Shown: piece after piece, positions 54,701-61,312 of the stretch
Numbering within the stretch: position 1 is the first letter of the stretch
Layout: each line of letters begins with the position of its first letter
Assembly (NCBI GenBank): GCA_022843805.1
Contig: JALHMY010000053.1
Span: 1 to 61,312 of the forward strand
Reading direction: 5' to 3'
Source: Fuerstiella sp.
GTDB lineage: Bacteria; Planctomycetota; Planctomycetia; Planctomycetales; Planctomycetaceae
Length of the DNA: 61,312 nucleotides
The notes under the pieces: model-generated
What the model saw: only the letters and a program-made list of their open reading frames with translations
Databases searched by the model: none
What the model was told of the DNA's origin: nothing
Position numbers and translations under genes: made by a program

Positions 54701-55292
54701 TATTTTTCAGGGCGTACTGGTCATGAGTGACGAAAACCTGAAACGCATCGCACCGGAAACATCAGGAGCACGCTATTTTCTGGCTGAAATCCCTGGCGGG
54801 GCTAAAGCGAGAGACCAGGCCGCGATGGTTCTTGAAACGACATTAAATGCCTTTGGAATCGATTCCGAACCCGTGAGCCAGCGACTGGCCGGATTTCTGG
54901 CGGTGCAGAATACGTATCTGTCGACCTTTCAGATGCTGGGAGGCCTGGGTCTGCTTGTTGGAACTTTCGGTCTGGCCGCTGTGATGATGCGCAACGTCAT
55001 CGAACGCCGCTCGGAGATCGCCCTGCTGAAAGCTCTGGGCTTTACGACTCGTCGAGTTGTCGGCCTGATACTCCTGGAGAACAGCGTTTTACTGCTTTGG
55101 GGAGTTGTGACTGGCACCGCTGCTGCCCTGATCGGAATGGTGCCTCATTTGTTGAGCACTGGCGCCGATGTGAACTGGCTGCAACTGGGTGGAACACTGA
55201 TCATCGTTTGCCTCGCCGGTACCATGGCAGCCGCGTTTCCCATTCGTGCGGCGATCAGAACCAATATTCGAGAAGGACTGGCGGCAGGCTGA
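51732..55292 (+). CDS. Large FtsX-type ABC transporter permease
   Basis: The 1,186-residue protein has an N-terminal helix (HAVVVLAVLISTAVIGGAL), a long extracytoplasmic MacB-like region, a first FtsX block (SFFLIVSAVLLASLMFRLG to LLLIVVVIWLAL), further helices, and a second FtsX block at the end (LGGLGLLVGTFGLAAVMM, NSVLLLWGVVTGTAAALIG, GTLIIVCLAGTMAAAFPI). This is the two-FtsX layout of the DUF214-type permeases. No ATPase gene is adjacent, so its partner is unknown. ATG 51732 is the likely start; the frame begins at 51693. Confidence 0.85.
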   Translation: MFRIVLRSLWYYRRTHAVVVLAVLISTAVIGGALVVGDSVRFSLQTMTQQRLGHLTHALTGARFFREGLADELQNSAGLKDKSLQIAPAMLLTGSIEKTTADNSKRRAGSVILLGVTPQSWPMLLTGGASMPGSSGIVLGARTAQELNAAKGDQVSVWIERPSSIPRDTLLGEREDVNLEIVLTVDAILSESDGASRFSLNPGQQLPYNAFVSLTTLQERLGLEAAEASRRNPIARPARINTILAGNMPDSNAGETSNPAAQIMADLATNTLLMSALKDQIRLDDIGLRIRPVEGQGYVSVESDSMIIEDSAAEAVQKAVETIGMQSSPTLVYLANEIRAAESSDSKTRYSMYSIVAGLSFDRKSPLGPFVLRDGSPVPPLNDNEIILSDWLMKDLQVSEGDLVEARWHEVGSHGDLPETRRRFTVRGILKADDPVSVDRDLTPFVDGVTNVDSFGDWDQPFEMEMERITDRDDEYWSEHRAAPKAFVSLATAEKYWSSRFGSSTSIRVGAQNQKLSAEQLEVLRQRLDQQTRQGLQPARLGLYFRPVLAEGLQASVGANNFSGLFIGFSFFLIVSAVLLASLMFRLGIQQRVSQAGLLEAIGFTKSGARTFFLTEGIVVAIVGVIAGSFTAVWFAQFMIYGLTKWWVGAVGTQFLLLHVRPAMLVAAAAGSLLLIVVVIWLALRGSTQRAPRELLMGSSVEDEEIGANAAGWYQTLMNIFLLVSVLVAAGLPALLVADQIPSNEAFAGMSWRVVCFMIAGIAWLSAGLLWLRRQLQRRSGTTVRGNNLHNLSSLAMANAARSARRSLMTTALIAFATFVIVVVGTARRNPVSEIPDIRSGNGGFALVAESSQPVLYNPDTPEGRQKLGLDRTPQTTLPNGTRIFGFGMRPGQDASCLNLYQTTLPTLLGASPEFLKRGGFRFADTKFEKPWEELTSPLPDRDGVPVIPVIGDLNTLQYSLKKGIGEVIHFPSESAPEFALQIIGMLDSSIFQGVLVMSDENLKRIAPETSGARYFLAEIPGGAKARDQAAMVLETTLNAFGIDSEPVSQRLAGFLAVQNTYLSTFQMLGGLGLLVGTFGLAAVMMRNVIERRSEIALLKALGFTTRRVVGLILLENSVLLLWGVVTGTAAALIGMVPHLLSTGADVNWLQLGGTLIIVCLAGTMAAAFPIRAAIRTNIREGLAAG

Positions 55293-55464
55293 TCGCCTTC
55301 TGGTTACTGATTTCCGGCCAAATGAATTTGGTCGCATGACTACTGGCGACAGGAAATCGGAATTTCAACGGACAAACGCCGCAGAAGCTCTGGACGGACC
55401 GACATGCTCGCTACAAAATAGTGTTTCAGACATCAATCGGCAGACGCTTCGGAGAAACTTCGTT

Positions 55465-55785
55465 ATGATTTCACTGACTTCACCTCGCTTCGTATTTGCA
55501 GGACTTTTCTGCGCGTCCGTGGTATTTATTGCGGGTTGCGGCGAGACAATTCCTGTCGCAATTGCACCCTTGCCGACACCAGACGCAGAGAGTGCGGGTG
55601 TTTCCGGGATCGTCAATACTGTTTGCCCAATCATGGGTGGCGAAGCCACGTCGGAAGTGTCGGTCGACTGGAATGGAAAGAAAGTCGGATTCTGCTGTCC
55701 TCCGTGTATCGAGGAATGGCAGGAACTCACAGACACCGAACGGGAACAAAAAATCGCCTCGGCCAAAGCAAAGCCACACGGCTAG
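55465..55785 (+). CDS. Small lipoprotein with YHS/TRASH-like metal site
   Basis: The 106-residue protein starts with a lipoprotein signal ending in FIAGC (Cys25). The mature part contains NTVCPIMGGEATSEVSVDWN and VGFCCPPCIEEW, the CPxM and CC-x-x-C arrangement of the YHS-like domains found beside copper and other metal proteins. It could bind a metal at the periplasmic face. It lies 170 bases after the permease, same strand. ATG 55465 is the start; an upstream open frame is not supported. Confidence 0.8.
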   Translation: MISLTSPRFVFAGLFCASVVFIAGCGETIPVAIAPLPTPDAESAGVSGIVNTVCPIMGGEATSEVSVDWNGKKVGFCCPPCIEEWQELTDTEREQKIASAKAKPHG

Positions 55786-55810
55786 TGCGTTGTCAAGCTT
55801 TGAATTTCGT

Positions 55811-55906
55811 GTAGTGGACCTTGCTAAAGGTCCTGCAGCCAGGGGATCTTTAGCAAGATCCACTACCTCGTCCTGCAGCCAGGGGATCTTTAGCAAGATC
55901 CACTAC
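55811..55906. repeat. GTAGTGGATCTTGC palindromic repeat, tandem pair
   Basis: GTAGTGGACCTTGCTAAAGG (55811) is answered by TTTAGCAAGATCCACTAC twice (ending 55866 and 55906), so the right arm is present in two 40-base tandem copies. It belongs to a common planctomycete interspersed palindrome. Confidence 0.8.
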
Positions 55907-56026
55907 CTCGCCGTGAGCACTTCGATTGTCTTGCAATCGCAAACAATGGAGGCATGACCACGACGTAGAAGGTCGTGACACCGCCCAATCTTAAATCGGC
56001 TGAATCTGATCGTGAACCGCTTCCAT

Positions 56027-56647
56027 TCAATGTTGCTTCCGATCAGCGTTCGACCATCGTTGCAGCCTCTCACGGCAGACAACACCCAAACAGTCGGATC
56101 GCTGCATGCGAAACGCCCACGAAGATCGCTGTGTCTCGTCGAAGTTCTCAAGAGCGTCCAAAACCGGCTGCAGGCACTCTTCGACATCTTCCAGCATCAT
56201 TCCTTCGTCACTGCCCTCAATTTGATGGCTTGCTTCCTCCATGAAGTGAATGGCAATCTCCATCGCCTCATTGAGTGCCCCCGCTGAAACCAGCAGCTCC
56301 ATCAGCCGTTTTACTTCGGCATAAGCTTTCCAGTCAGTTGTCAGGTTATTGTTGACAGGCTCGTCACCTGCATCCGTCGCCAGCCGGATCGCTTCACGAA
56401 GATCATGCAGAATCAAATCCAGGGGTTTCGATATTTCGAGTTCGGCCTCGATACACCACCGAGCGTAAATGCTCTCGTCGCACAACCTGGACAATAACTG
56501 GATCAGCGTATCTTTCCGCACACGGCGCAGAGCTTTATCAATTAGCTGCTGTCTGAACTCGGCAAAATTCTGATCCTGAAGTTCTGCAGCCTCCAGTTGC
56601 TGCAACTGAGCGTCGGTGAGTCGGATGTGGCGTTCTGAACGTGCCAT
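56027..56647 (-). CDS. Hypothetical helical protein
   Basis: This 206-residue acidic helical protein begins MARSERHIRLTDAQLQQLEA. It contains repeated helix-turn-helix-like hairpins (VKRLMELLVSAGALNEAMEI, MLEDVEECLQPVLDALENF) that resemble TPR- or SWIM-type helical repeats. I recognise no family. It lies between the lipoprotein gene and the DUF1573 gene, on the opposite strand to the first and the same as the second. Confidence 0.65.
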   Translation of the reverse strand: MARSERHIRLTDAQLQQLEAAELQDQNFAEFRQQLIDKALRRVRKDTLIQLLSRLCDESIYARWCIEAELEISKPLDLILHDLREAIRLATDAGDEPVNNNLTTDWKAYAEVKRLMELLVSAGALNEAMEIAIHFMEEASHQIEGSDEGMMLEDVEECLQPVLDALENFDETQRSSWAFRMQRSDCLGVVCRERLQRWSNADRKQH

Positions 56648-56813
56648 GCAAATCTCGTTTTGTGAGCCTAAGCTTTACACCCTTCGTTCGGACGCATGTT
56701 CAACAGCTCAACCTGCTAAAACTAACTTTTTAGCGAACGAAGAAAGTGCCTTACACAGCTTCTGCCCGCTCGCTGGTGCGTTCCACCCGGAGTTGCCTCA
56801 CAGGCGGATTACA

Positions 56814-57959
56814 TCAAAGAGGACGTCCACTTTTGATCCCCCAGACAAATTGAATGGGTACGGAAATCATTTCTTTGCTCTCGTTCGCCATCAATGTGAC
56901 CACTCCATGCTGCAATGCCGTCACGGGAAGGCTGGAGAACCTGAGCGTCAGCCTGAGCTTTTGCTGATCTGCCTGATCAACCGGCTGCTCAGCAAATTCC
57001 ACTTCCAGTTCCTGCGGAAAAATGTCAATCTGATCCATCTTCCATGCCTTTGGAAATGTCAGATCAAGCACTGTCGGCTTGCGAGGAGTCAGGCTGGCTT
57101 CCATATTGATCAGTTCCGGATCCTTGATCACCTGCCGATCTGTTGGCTCCGGAGTTCTCACAAGCAGCGGCACCTGCAAAATGGGATAAAGCGGATCGCT
57201 GGTCTGAACATGCAAAAGCGCTCGCTGATTCCCGGCCGGAATTGATTCCGATACCCGAACCCCCACTACCGTTCGGCTTCCGTCGGCATCCCGCGACTTT
57301 CGCACAATACGAGCAGACACAAAGGGGGATGATGTCAGCAGGTCGTCTCGTACAGAAAGCGGAGCTTCCCGACCGTCGACGATGGAAACTTCATGTTCCA
57401 TACTTTCCGAAAACTTCCCGATCAGCAACAGTGACTTCGGCTCAACAAGCACGGACGCCTGTGGTAACACCGCCTTAATCGTCAGAGTCACCTCGCGCGG
57501 TTTCGGGTCGCTATAGCGCACGTTGACCGTGTATTCATGGTATCCGGGTTGCTCACCAAATGTTCGAATTGGAACAACAAGTCGACCGGATTCTCCTGGC
57601 GCCAGTTCACTGACGGTAAGTTCCGGCTGAATGCAGCCGCAGCTGGGTATCGCCTTCTGCAGCGTCACGTTTTGCAAACCCACATTTCGAAACATAAACG
57701 TCGGTGTCAAAACAGGTTGTGCGGGCACAGGCGTTCGCCCAAAATGGATCAAATAATCGTTGAACACCAGAGAGGGCTGTTCACGTGTTACGGCCAAAGG
57801 CTCCGATGTCGGAACTTTCATGGACAGCAGGAAGGAAAGGCAAAGCGGCAAAAGACCCAGACTACAGGAGAACACCAATATGCCCCGGCCCCGCTCGGCC
57901 GCTGGCGCTGAATTCCCTGTCCTGCCCGATTCGCCGGGACTTTTGTTTGGATCAGCCAT
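56814..57959 (-). CDS. DUF1573 exported protein
   Basis: The 381 residues have an N-terminal anchor (ILVFSCSLGLLPLCLSFLL), then the DUF1573 Ig-like domain: FNDYLIHFGRTPV, FMFRNVGLQNVTLQKAIPSC, the signature SCGCIQPELTVSELAPGESG and LVVPIRTFGEQPG. Two or three further beta-rich repeats follow. The family, abundant in planctomycetes and Bacteroidetes, acts outside the cytoplasm with unknown function. ATG 57959 (MADPNKS) is preferred over 58007. Confidence 0.85.
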   Translation of the reverse strand: MADPNKSPGESGRTGNSAPAAERGRGILVFSCSLGLLPLCLSFLLSMKVPTSEPLAVTREQPSLVFNDYLIHFGRTPVPAQPVLTPTFMFRNVGLQNVTLQKAIPSCGCIQPELTVSELAPGESGRLVVPIRTFGEQPGYHEYTVNVRYSDPKPREVTLTIKAVLPQASVLVEPKSLLLIGKFSESMEHEVSIVDGREAPLSVRDDLLTSSPFVSARIVRKSRDADGSRTVVGVRVSESIPAGNQRALLHVQTSDPLYPILQVPLLVRTPEPTDRQVIKDPELINMEASLTPRKPTVLDLTFPKAWKMDQIDIFPQELEVEFAEQPVDQADQQKLRLTLRFSSLPVTALQHGVVTLMANESKEMISVPIQFVWGIKSGRPL

Positions 57960-58101
57960 CACTTTTAGAACTCCTTCAAGGCGATTTAACGACTTATACA
58001 GAATCATTCAAGACCGATTGCCCGCTCGTTCTGCGATGCCCAGGGGTTTTAGCGTTTCCGGATTTCGTGGCGACCGGAACAAAACACCACTATCGCTGGA
58101 A

Positions 58102-58216
58102 CCAATGGCGTGGACTAAAGCATCGCGCGGATTTCCATAGTCGTTTTTCGCTCCGCGAAAACACCCGAAAACGCTACTTTCGCGGAGCGAAAGGCGACAA
58201 TAAGTCCACGCCATTG
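58102..58216. mobile_element. MITE-like palindromic element, copy 3
   Basis: It carries CCAATGGCGTGGACTAAAGC at one end and TAAGTCCACGCCATTG at the other, with the same central hairpin as copies 1 and 2 but inverted (CGCTCCGCGAAAACACC...GGTGTTT-type order reversed). It lies just ahead of the amidohydrolase gene. Confidence 0.7.
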
Positions 58217-58332
58217 ATCGCTGGAATACCCGCGCAACGTCGGTGATAATGCGGCTTCCCTGCTCTTCACTTCTCGCGGTCCATCGACAGCACAAAATTT
58301 TCAGCTGCCAGGCGCCTTACCTGGAATACCAA

Positions 58333-59322
58333 ATGAGAAACACACTGCAAAACTGTGAAACGGTTGTGCCTGTTAATGATCGTCGCCGCTTTCTTAAGTC
58401 CGTCATAACCAGCTCTTTTGCGGTTGGTATTGACTGCAAATTCGGGTCACCTCTTTTCGGTTCCTCTTTTGCATTGAAAGAGCAGAATTCAGCCTCAACA
58501 TCGAAGCTGGTGGATGCTCATCTGCATTGTTTTGCCGGTCCTGATGATACTCGTTTTCCTTATCACAAGGATTCTCCTTACCGCCCGCCGGAAACGGCGA
58601 CGCCCGAGCATTTGCTGAAATGCATGAATGACGGGGGAATCAACTATGCGGTCGTCGTCCACCCAGAGCCTTATCAGGATGACCATCGATGGCTCGAACA
58701 TTGTTTGAATATTGGCGCCGGTCGGTTGAAGGGCACGTGCCTGATATTTTGCGACCGGCCTGACGCGGTGAAGCAGCTTCAGGACCTTTCGGCTCGGCTT
58801 CCGCTCGTTGCCGCTCGCGTGCACGCTTATGCGCCGGAAAGACTCCCTCCATTTGAAAGTTCTGAGCTCCGCTTGTTCTGGAAAACGGCCGGAGAGTTGA
58901 ATCTGGCAATTCAGCTGCACCTGGAGCCCAGGTACGCCGAGCGGTTCGAGTCGCTGATACGTGATTTTCCCGGCACACGAGTGATTATCGATCATCTCGG
59001 CCGTCCGATGCAGGGCACTCCCAAAGAACACGACGTCATTGTTCGATGGGCCGAGTATCCACATACTCTGATGAAACTGTCGGCCATACCCTCGCCCCTG
59101 AACTATCCTCATCGCGATCCACGTCCGATTATTCAGACCCTCCTTAAAGCATATGGATCTGACCGAATCCTGTATGGAGGTGGATTCAGCGGTGCGGCTT
59201 CCGGAGCGTCGTATCGCGCAGCGTTCGACTCCGCAAAAAACTGGCTTTCTGACCTGTCATCCGCCGAACAGGCTCAGGTACTCGGCGGCAATGCCTGTCG
59301 ACTGTTTGGATTTCCGATATGA
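58333..59322 (+). CDS. Amidohydrolase-family TIM-barrel protein (COG3618-like)
   Basis: The 329 residues begin with a twin-arginine-like signal (DRRRFLKSVITSSFAVG), then LVDAHLHCFAG with the metal-binding HxH, YAVVVHPEPYQDDHRWLEHC, LNLAIQLHLEPRY, VIIDHLGRPM and the closing FSGAAS where family members have a catalytic Asp in GSDFP; here the motif is GGGFSG. That final change may weaken activity. These enzymes act on lactones or similar small cyclic compounds. Its stop overlaps the sulfatase start by four bases, so the two are cotranslated. Confidence 0.85.
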   Translation: MRNTLQNCETVVPVNDRRRFLKSVITSSFAVGIDCKFGSPLFGSSFALKEQNSASTSKLVDAHLHCFAGPDDTRFPYHKDSPYRPPETATPEHLLKCMNDGGINYAVVVHPEPYQDDHRWLEHCLNIGAGRLKGTCLIFCDRPDAVKQLQDLSARLPLVAARVHAYAPERLPPFESSELRLFWKTAGELNLAIQLHLEPRYAERFESLIRDFPGTRVIIDHLGRPMQGTPKEHDVIVRWAEYPHTLMKLSAIPSPLNYPHRDPRPIIQTLLKAYGSDRILYGGGFSGAASGASYRAAFDSAKNWLSDLSSAEQAQVLGGNACRLFGFPI

Positions 59323-60776
59323 AACTGGAATCGCTGTTTGTTCTGTTGCTTGCAGTTGTATTTAACACTGGCACAGCAGGTCCTGCTATTGCGGCGCAGA
59401 TGCCGGAAGCGGCAGCGGAAGTGCGTCCCAACGTGATTATTATCCTTGCCGATGATCTGGGCTATGGCGATCTGGGTTGCTACGGACACCCCAATCACAA
59501 GACCCCCAGCCTGAACCAGATGGCCCGGGAAGGAGCAAGACTCACTCAGTTCCTTACGCCGATGGCATTCTGCGCGCCGACACGTGCATCTCTGCTGACA
59601 GGCCGGTATCCGTTTCGGTGTGGAATGAATGGGAATCCGGCGCCGGATGGAGGTCCGGTCGCCGACAAAATTGCACTACCCTCGGACGAGCTGACCCTGG
59701 CACAACTGTTCCGGGCAGCCGGTTATGCCACCGGAATGGTCGGGAAATGGCACCTTGGACATAAGTCGCCGGAGAAGATGCCGACAGGTCGTGGTTTTGA
59801 CGATTACCTGGGAATTCTTTACAGCAACGATATGCGTCCCGTACAGCTGATGGATGGCCCGCAGGTTGTTGAGTATCCTCTGCCTCAGGCAACCCTGACA
59901 CAGCGTTACACCAGTCGAGCGCTTGCGTTTATTGAACAGAATAAGGCTCGCCCATTCTTCCTCTACGTGCCTCATGCCATGCCGCATAAGCCGCTCGCCG
60001 TTTCGGAAGGCCGATACCATCGTGGTGGCAGCCCGGAACAACTTTACGGTGATGTCATCGAAGAACTGGACGACAGTGTCGGGCAAATTCTGACGAAGCT
60101 GAAGCATCTGCAGCTCGACGAGAAAACGCTGGTAATATTCACCAGTGACAATGGTCCCTGGTTTGGAGGAAGTACGGGTGGCCTGAGAGGAATGAAAGGC
60201 ACCAGCTGGGAAGGCGGATATCGAGTTCCGCTCATTGCGCGATGGACGGGAAAAATCCCTGCTGGTCATGTCAGCGACGCCCCTTCCGTGATGATGGACC
60301 TGTTCGCCACGTCACTCGCCGCCGCTCAGATTGATCCTCCAGCCAACAGGGTGATCGATGGTCGTGATCTCATGCCACGGCTGACATCGGATGCCCGCAG
60401 CCCGCATGCAGCGATCTTCGGACAGCAGGGAGCGAAACTCTCAACCATTCGCGACGACCGCTGGAAGCTTCATGTGTTAGCCCCCAGGGACAACTTTGCC
60501 GGTCTGAATCAGCCGGGGAGGACATGGATTGATCCCCGGGGACCTGACGGGGTGACAATTCTGGCACCGTGGGAGCAGGCTCAGCCGAACCAGTATCCTG
60601 GCTTTCTTACCGGGTCCGCACCCGCAGCAATGCAGCTGTTTGATCTTCGGAATGATCCGGGCGAGCAGGATGACATCGCCATGCAGCACCCGGATGTTGT
60701 TATGCGGCTGAAGACTCAGTTTGATGAAATGAATCATCAGCTGATGGAAATCGAAAAGACGGCCGTCTCCCGGTAA
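59319..60776 (+). CDS. Type I sulfatase
   Basis: The 485 residues start with a secretion signal (LFVLLLAVVFNTGTAGPAIA). The catalytic domain has LADDLGYGDLGCYG (metal-binding Asp pair), the formylglycine motif FCAPTRASLLTGR (Cys85), MVGKWHLGH, MPHKPL and FTSDNGPW. An FGE enzyme must convert Cys85 to formylglycine. It removes sulfate esters, in planctomycetes usually from algal polysaccharides. It overlaps the amidohydrolase gene by four bases. Confidence 0.95.
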   Translation: MKLESLFVLLLAVVFNTGTAGPAIAAQMPEAAAEVRPNVIIILADDLGYGDLGCYGHPNHKTPSLNQMAREGARLTQFLTPMAFCAPTRASLLTGRYPFRCGMNGNPAPDGGPVADKIALPSDELTLAQLFRAAGYATGMVGKWHLGHKSPEKMPTGRGFDDYLGILYSNDMRPVQLMDGPQVVEYPLPQATLTQRYTSRALAFIEQNKARPFFLYVPHAMPHKPLAVSEGRYHRGGSPEQLYGDVIEELDDSVGQILTKLKHLQLDEKTLVIFTSDNGPWFGGSTGGLRGMKGTSWEGGYRVPLIARWTGKIPAGHVSDAPSVMMDLFATSLAAAQIDPPANRVIDGRDLMPRLTSDARSPHAAIFGQQGAKLSTIRDDRWKLHVLAPRDNFAGLNQPGRTWIDPRGPDGVTILAPWEQAQPNQYPGFLTGSAPAAMQLFDLRNDPGEQDDIAMQHPDVVMRLKTQFDEMNHQLMEIEKTAVSR

Positions 60777-61312
60777 ACGATCTTCGTCAGGTCCGTGGCA
60801 GAAGTTTGACGACGAGTCACCAGAGTTCGAAAAGCAGCAGCACACCGAAACCACGTCGACAATCTCCCCTGGACTGCGGCAGCCTGCTGCCGCTTTCACG
60901 TCCACAGCCTGCTGTGGACAACCGCATGCAACTTTAACATCACTGACAGAAGGCCAGCGCGATCTCCGGTCCCAACCGACGCAAGTCGGCTGAGGCTTGG
61001 CAATTCAGCGTGGTGACGTTGATTGTTGTTTCCTGAACCTGGGCTCAATACATGCCTAAACCGACATCTCACTCGACTCGTGGGCTTGCAGGGCCTATGC
61101 GTCAGGAGCGAGCCTGCAGAACCTGGACGTTCGAAGGTACTTCGCCTGCCGCAAAGGACTGGTCCGTATTCAAGTTCGTGTTTGGCGCTGACGGAATCTC
61201 CACCGCTGCAAAATCCCGTCGGCGGAGCGACGGGTGTACTGTACACCCATCGCCACCCCGCCGGGGTTTTAATCACGGCCGTCCCGGCCAGCCACCCGTA
61301 GCGTGTTTTGGG
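60777..61312. repeat. Terminal intergenic cluster of interspersed repeats
   Basis: At 60862-60940 is a copy of the block with GCGGCAGCCTGCTGCCGC and GTCCACAGCCTGCTGTGGAC hairpins that begins the 599-base duplication. At 61077-61161 is a diverged CCTCGTGGGCTC-type repeat. At 61209-61268 is GTCGGCGGAGCGACGGGTGT followed by ACTGTACACCC, related to 26694. No gene is supported. Confidence 0.75.

Overview
The window reads as planctomycete DNA. Supporting signs are a type I sulfatase with an FGly motif, a SUMF1-like protein, a DUF1573 protein, a TIGR03032 protein, an 'EAPAEP'-type intergenic repeat and a zinc-ribbon membrane protein. No taxon below the phylum can be named from the sequence alone.

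Bases 1 to about 25,290 look like a plasmid-derived genomic island. Its right boundary is a 3' half of a tRNA (tRNA-Arg-like, 25252-25293) with no matching 5' half beside it, the usual scar of tyrosine-recombinase integration. The intact tRNA and an integrase should lie left of the window. Inside that boundary, read from right to left, are a small centromere-binding-like protein, ParA, a row of five iterons and a plasmid replication initiator. Further left are duplicated pieces of the same backbone, two cargo blocks, two toxin-antitoxin pairs, an ArdC-like antirestriction/peptidase protein, a RadC-family protein, an IS66 remnant and several hypothetical genes. The middle of the island is a tandem pair of units: repeat A, a small IW-type gene, a cargo block, then the 3' end of rep. 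Cargo 1 holds an XRE regulator with a C-terminal sensor-like region, a fatty acid desaturase and an ACT-domain protein. Cargo 2 holds a class-2 dihydroorotate dehydrogenase, a HemN/HemW-like radical SAM protein and a small membrane protein.

The most unusual stretch is 10,084-11,570. It lacks a convincing gene but contains at least 24 perfect or nearly perfect short hairpins, several nested. Five loops read as GNRA tetraloops on the minus strand and one on the plus strand. I propose a very large structured noncoding RNA encoded on the minus strand.

From 25.3 kb rightwards the genes look like chromosomal core. They are a SUMF1-like protein, a hybrid histidine kinase, a glycine-rich RRM protein, an esterase, a nucleotide-sugar epimerase, lysS, a LolCD-like exporter, a fatty-acid synthesis operon (rpmF, plsX, fabD, acpP, fabF and a second ketosynthase that has lost its catalytic triad), a HerA-like ATPase, an LpxL-like acyltransferase, a large FtsX-type permease, a DUF1573 protein, and an amidohydrolase-sulfatase pair. 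Between these genes lie many planctomycete-type palindromic repeats: a 124-bp MITE-like element in three places, a 599-bp direct duplication around one small membrane-protein gene, and an 8 x 36 bp minisatellite.
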